DNA from: Smittium culicis
Taxonomy: Eukaryota > Kickxellomycota > Harpellomycetes > Harpellales > Legeriomycetaceae
Length of the DNA stretch: 21,893 nucleotides
Assembly: GCA_001970855.1 (NCBI GenBank)
Contig: LSSN01000023.1
Span: 1 to 21,893, forward strand
Direction of reading: 5' to 3'
Shown here piece after piece: positions 20,367-21,893 of this stretch (positions are counted from its first letter, which is position 1; every line of letters starts with the position of its first letter). The notes under the pieces were generated by a model, which was not told the origin of the DNA, made no database searches, and saw nothing but the letters and a program-made list of their open reading frames with translations. A program made the translations under genes and the position numbers.

Positions 20367-21734
20367 TTAAGATGATCCTAATTCATCACCGTCGTCTATG
20401 CCGGAGTCCATTTCGACCTCCGATTGGGTGAAATTATTTTTTATATACTCCTCATGGAATATAATATACTGCTCTTCTGTGATTTTGCCATTCCGTGCTT
20501 TTTGTGCCATTCTGTCAAGCTCAGTTGGCGAGATGTATTAAAACGAGTCGCTTGATCTCGGGTAGCTGGACAAATTCATAAATTTTTTGCTCGCTTTAAA
20601 TTTAGGCGTTTCATAATCGCTTGAAATAATTTTTTTGCTTTTATTTTCAGATTTGAGTATTTCTGTGCTCAAATGTTCTGATTTGATGTTATTTTCTACA
20701 TAATTAGGGGAAATTTTTTTCGGCTGCTCAGTATGAACCACAGTAACCGAGTAATATGGAGATATTTTTAGTTCAGCCGTACCTCTGCGTCGTACGGGCG
20801 GTGAGATATTATCTGATTCTATAGTTTCAGTCACCGTAGATTCAGCATCTGGTGATTCAATTAACTTATCTTCAACTTTAAACTCTGATGAATTTGCTTT
20901 AGTTGCTATGTTTTCCTCTGAAGTTGTTATTTTTTTACTTAATTTATTTTTTCTTCCTGATAATATCTCGCAGACTGACTTCCAGTGGCCCTCTTGATTG
21001 CAGCAGCTGCAAGCTTCCTTACATCCTCTATAGAAAATGTTAATTCTTCCATGTTCATATTCAAGGAAGCTTGGAATAATTGCCTCAGCGGTTTTTTTTT
21101 AAATTAGAATTTTGATTCCATAAGGGAGGAATTCGGTGAGCCCTTTTCTGCACAGGGCGCTTATATCAATAATTTCTGATATCAGCTCAAGTGTGCCCTT
21201 TATTAAATCCAATAGAGTGAGTATATCAACATCTCAAACCTTGGAGATGTTGACGACAGTGATTTCATCTAATTTTACCGTCTGGTACATCTCAATTTCC
21301 TTGAGATTGTGTGAAAATGTTCTTTGTATGACATTTTGTGCATCTTAATTTTTGCTAAATATAAGGTAAGTAATTCTAGCTCGATGGTCATCTTTTCTTA
21401 TGTAGATGCAACCATCTAGATCGTGGGCGAGTTTATAGAGAGCATTCATATGGTCTCCTTGAAACTGCGCCCAGGGAATTCCAATTTTACGATCTGAGCC
21501 ATTTTGGCACAGTCGTTTTAGGCTAGTTTGTTTCCCACCATATAGCAGATGTTTGATTGAAACATCTCTATACTGGCTCATATCAATTTTTTGATCGTAT
21601 CTGAAAATAGATTTGATCTTTTTTGGTTCATTTTTTTTTATAATGATGGGCTTGGGGGTTCCATGAGGGAGATTTCCCTTCAAGACATCACTAAACGTGT
21701 TTCTAGCACGTTTAATAGGCTTTTCGTTGGTCAT
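20367..21734 (-). pseudogene. LINE ORF1 pseudogene (zinc-knuckle RNA-binding protein)
   Basis: ORF1 proteins of LINEs bind the element RNA and form the ribonucleoprotein needed for retrotransposition. This one reads in a single frame for 455 codons from ATG (MTNEKPIKRARNTFSDVLKG) to the TAA at 20367-20369. Four in-frame stops interrupt it, at 21345-21347, 21234-21236, 21099-21101 and 20538-20540, with no frameshift. The N-terminal part is basic. A middle region (about residues 80-240) probably corresponds to the RNA-binding core but shows no motif I can name. A CCHC zinc knuckle follows at residues 242-255, then a charged Ser/Lys/Glu-rich tail ending GIDDGDELGSS. The unbroken phase shows decay by point mutation only. 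Confidence 0.85.
20970..21011 (-). other. CCHC zinc knuckle in LINE ORF1
   Basis: CSCCNQEGHWKSVC matches C-x2-C-x4-H-x4-C, the nucleic-acid-binding knuckle of Gag and LINE ORF1 proteins. All four ligands are intact. Confidence 0.9.
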
Positions 21735-21893
21735 AGTGGTAGGTAAAGCTGTTTTTTTTTTGTGCTTTGCTTTTTTTTTAGTTTTTTTGTGTAGGCTTTT
21801 TTTTGTGTCGCAAATTAGTCGAAATAATCAAATTCGTTAAATTCGGCGAATTGCGTACTTTTTTTTTCTCGATTTGGCTAATTAAAACCGTGC

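Larger units (their letters stand above)
16622..21893 (-). mobile_element. Nearly full-length dead LINE (non-LTR retrotransposon)
   Basis: Read on the minus strand, the order is 5' leader (A-rich, 21893-21735, possibly incomplete), ORF1 (21734-20367), a 70-bp spacer, ORF2 (20296-16842) and a G-rich 3' UTR ending near 16622. The ORF1 zinc knuckle, AP-type endonuclease, reverse transcriptase and C-terminal zinc finger place it among endonuclease-encoding LINEs of the L1/Tad-like kind. No RNase H domain was noticed. Both ORFs carry several nonsense codons, and ORF2 also has frameshifts, so it is immobile. A second, fragmentary copy of ORF2 lies at the left edge of the window. The element is strikingly richer in G+C than the DNA it sits in. 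Confidence 0.93.

Noticed and set aside
17858..21347. Reassigned stop codons (alternative code) to explain in-frame stops in the LINE
   Set aside because: RNR1 and the oxidoreductase read normally with standard stops. The left-edge LINE copy has sense codons at two of these sites, so these are mutations.

Overview
The window looks like nuclear DNA of a fungus with an AT-rich genome. The best marker is an intronless class I ribonucleotide reductase large subunit of eukaryotic type. A quinone oxidoreductase gene with one short GT-AG intron, a short secreted protein and abundant decayed LINE sequence fit an early-diverging fungus. A gut-dwelling Kickxellomycotina/Harpellales-type species is my guess from overall impression, not something the sequence proves. 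All recognisable genes lie on the minus strand.

Layout, left to right. 1-514: a 5'-truncated, internally rearranged piece of LINE reverse transcriptase. 1023-1388: a gene for a short secreted protein with no known family. 1389-3291: AT-rich spacer with a trinucleotide repeat and weak small ORFs. 3292-5811: the ribonucleotide reductase large subunit (RNR1). 5812-7543: spacer holding a GC-richer decayed island and a 36-bp tandem repeat. 7544-8684: a two-exon, zinc-free NAD(P)H:quinone oxidoreductase-like gene. 8685-10375: spacer ending in a decayed integrase fragment of an LTR retrotransposon. 10990-11724: an array of the hexamer TAACTA interrupted by 429 undetermined bases. 11725-16621: almost 5 kb of extremely AT-rich DNA without any ORF of about 60 codons. 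It contains what I read as a solo LTR (15361-15872). 16622 to the window end: a nearly whole but dead LINE on the minus strand. It has ORF1 with a CCHC zinc knuckle and ORF2 with AP-type endonuclease, reverse transcriptase and a C-terminal zinc-finger motif, followed by a 3' UTR with a hairpin and G-runs.

The host genes are unrelated housekeeping or secreted functions and form no operon or cluster. RNR1 supplies deoxynucleotides, and the oxidoreductase handles quinones or related carbonyls. The right half is retroelement and satellite-like territory. I found no convincing new defence or biosynthetic system. The most interesting structures are the ORF-less AT-rich block between a hexamer array and a LINE, the LINE 3' UTR structure, the mosaic LINE fragment and the candidate solo LTR.
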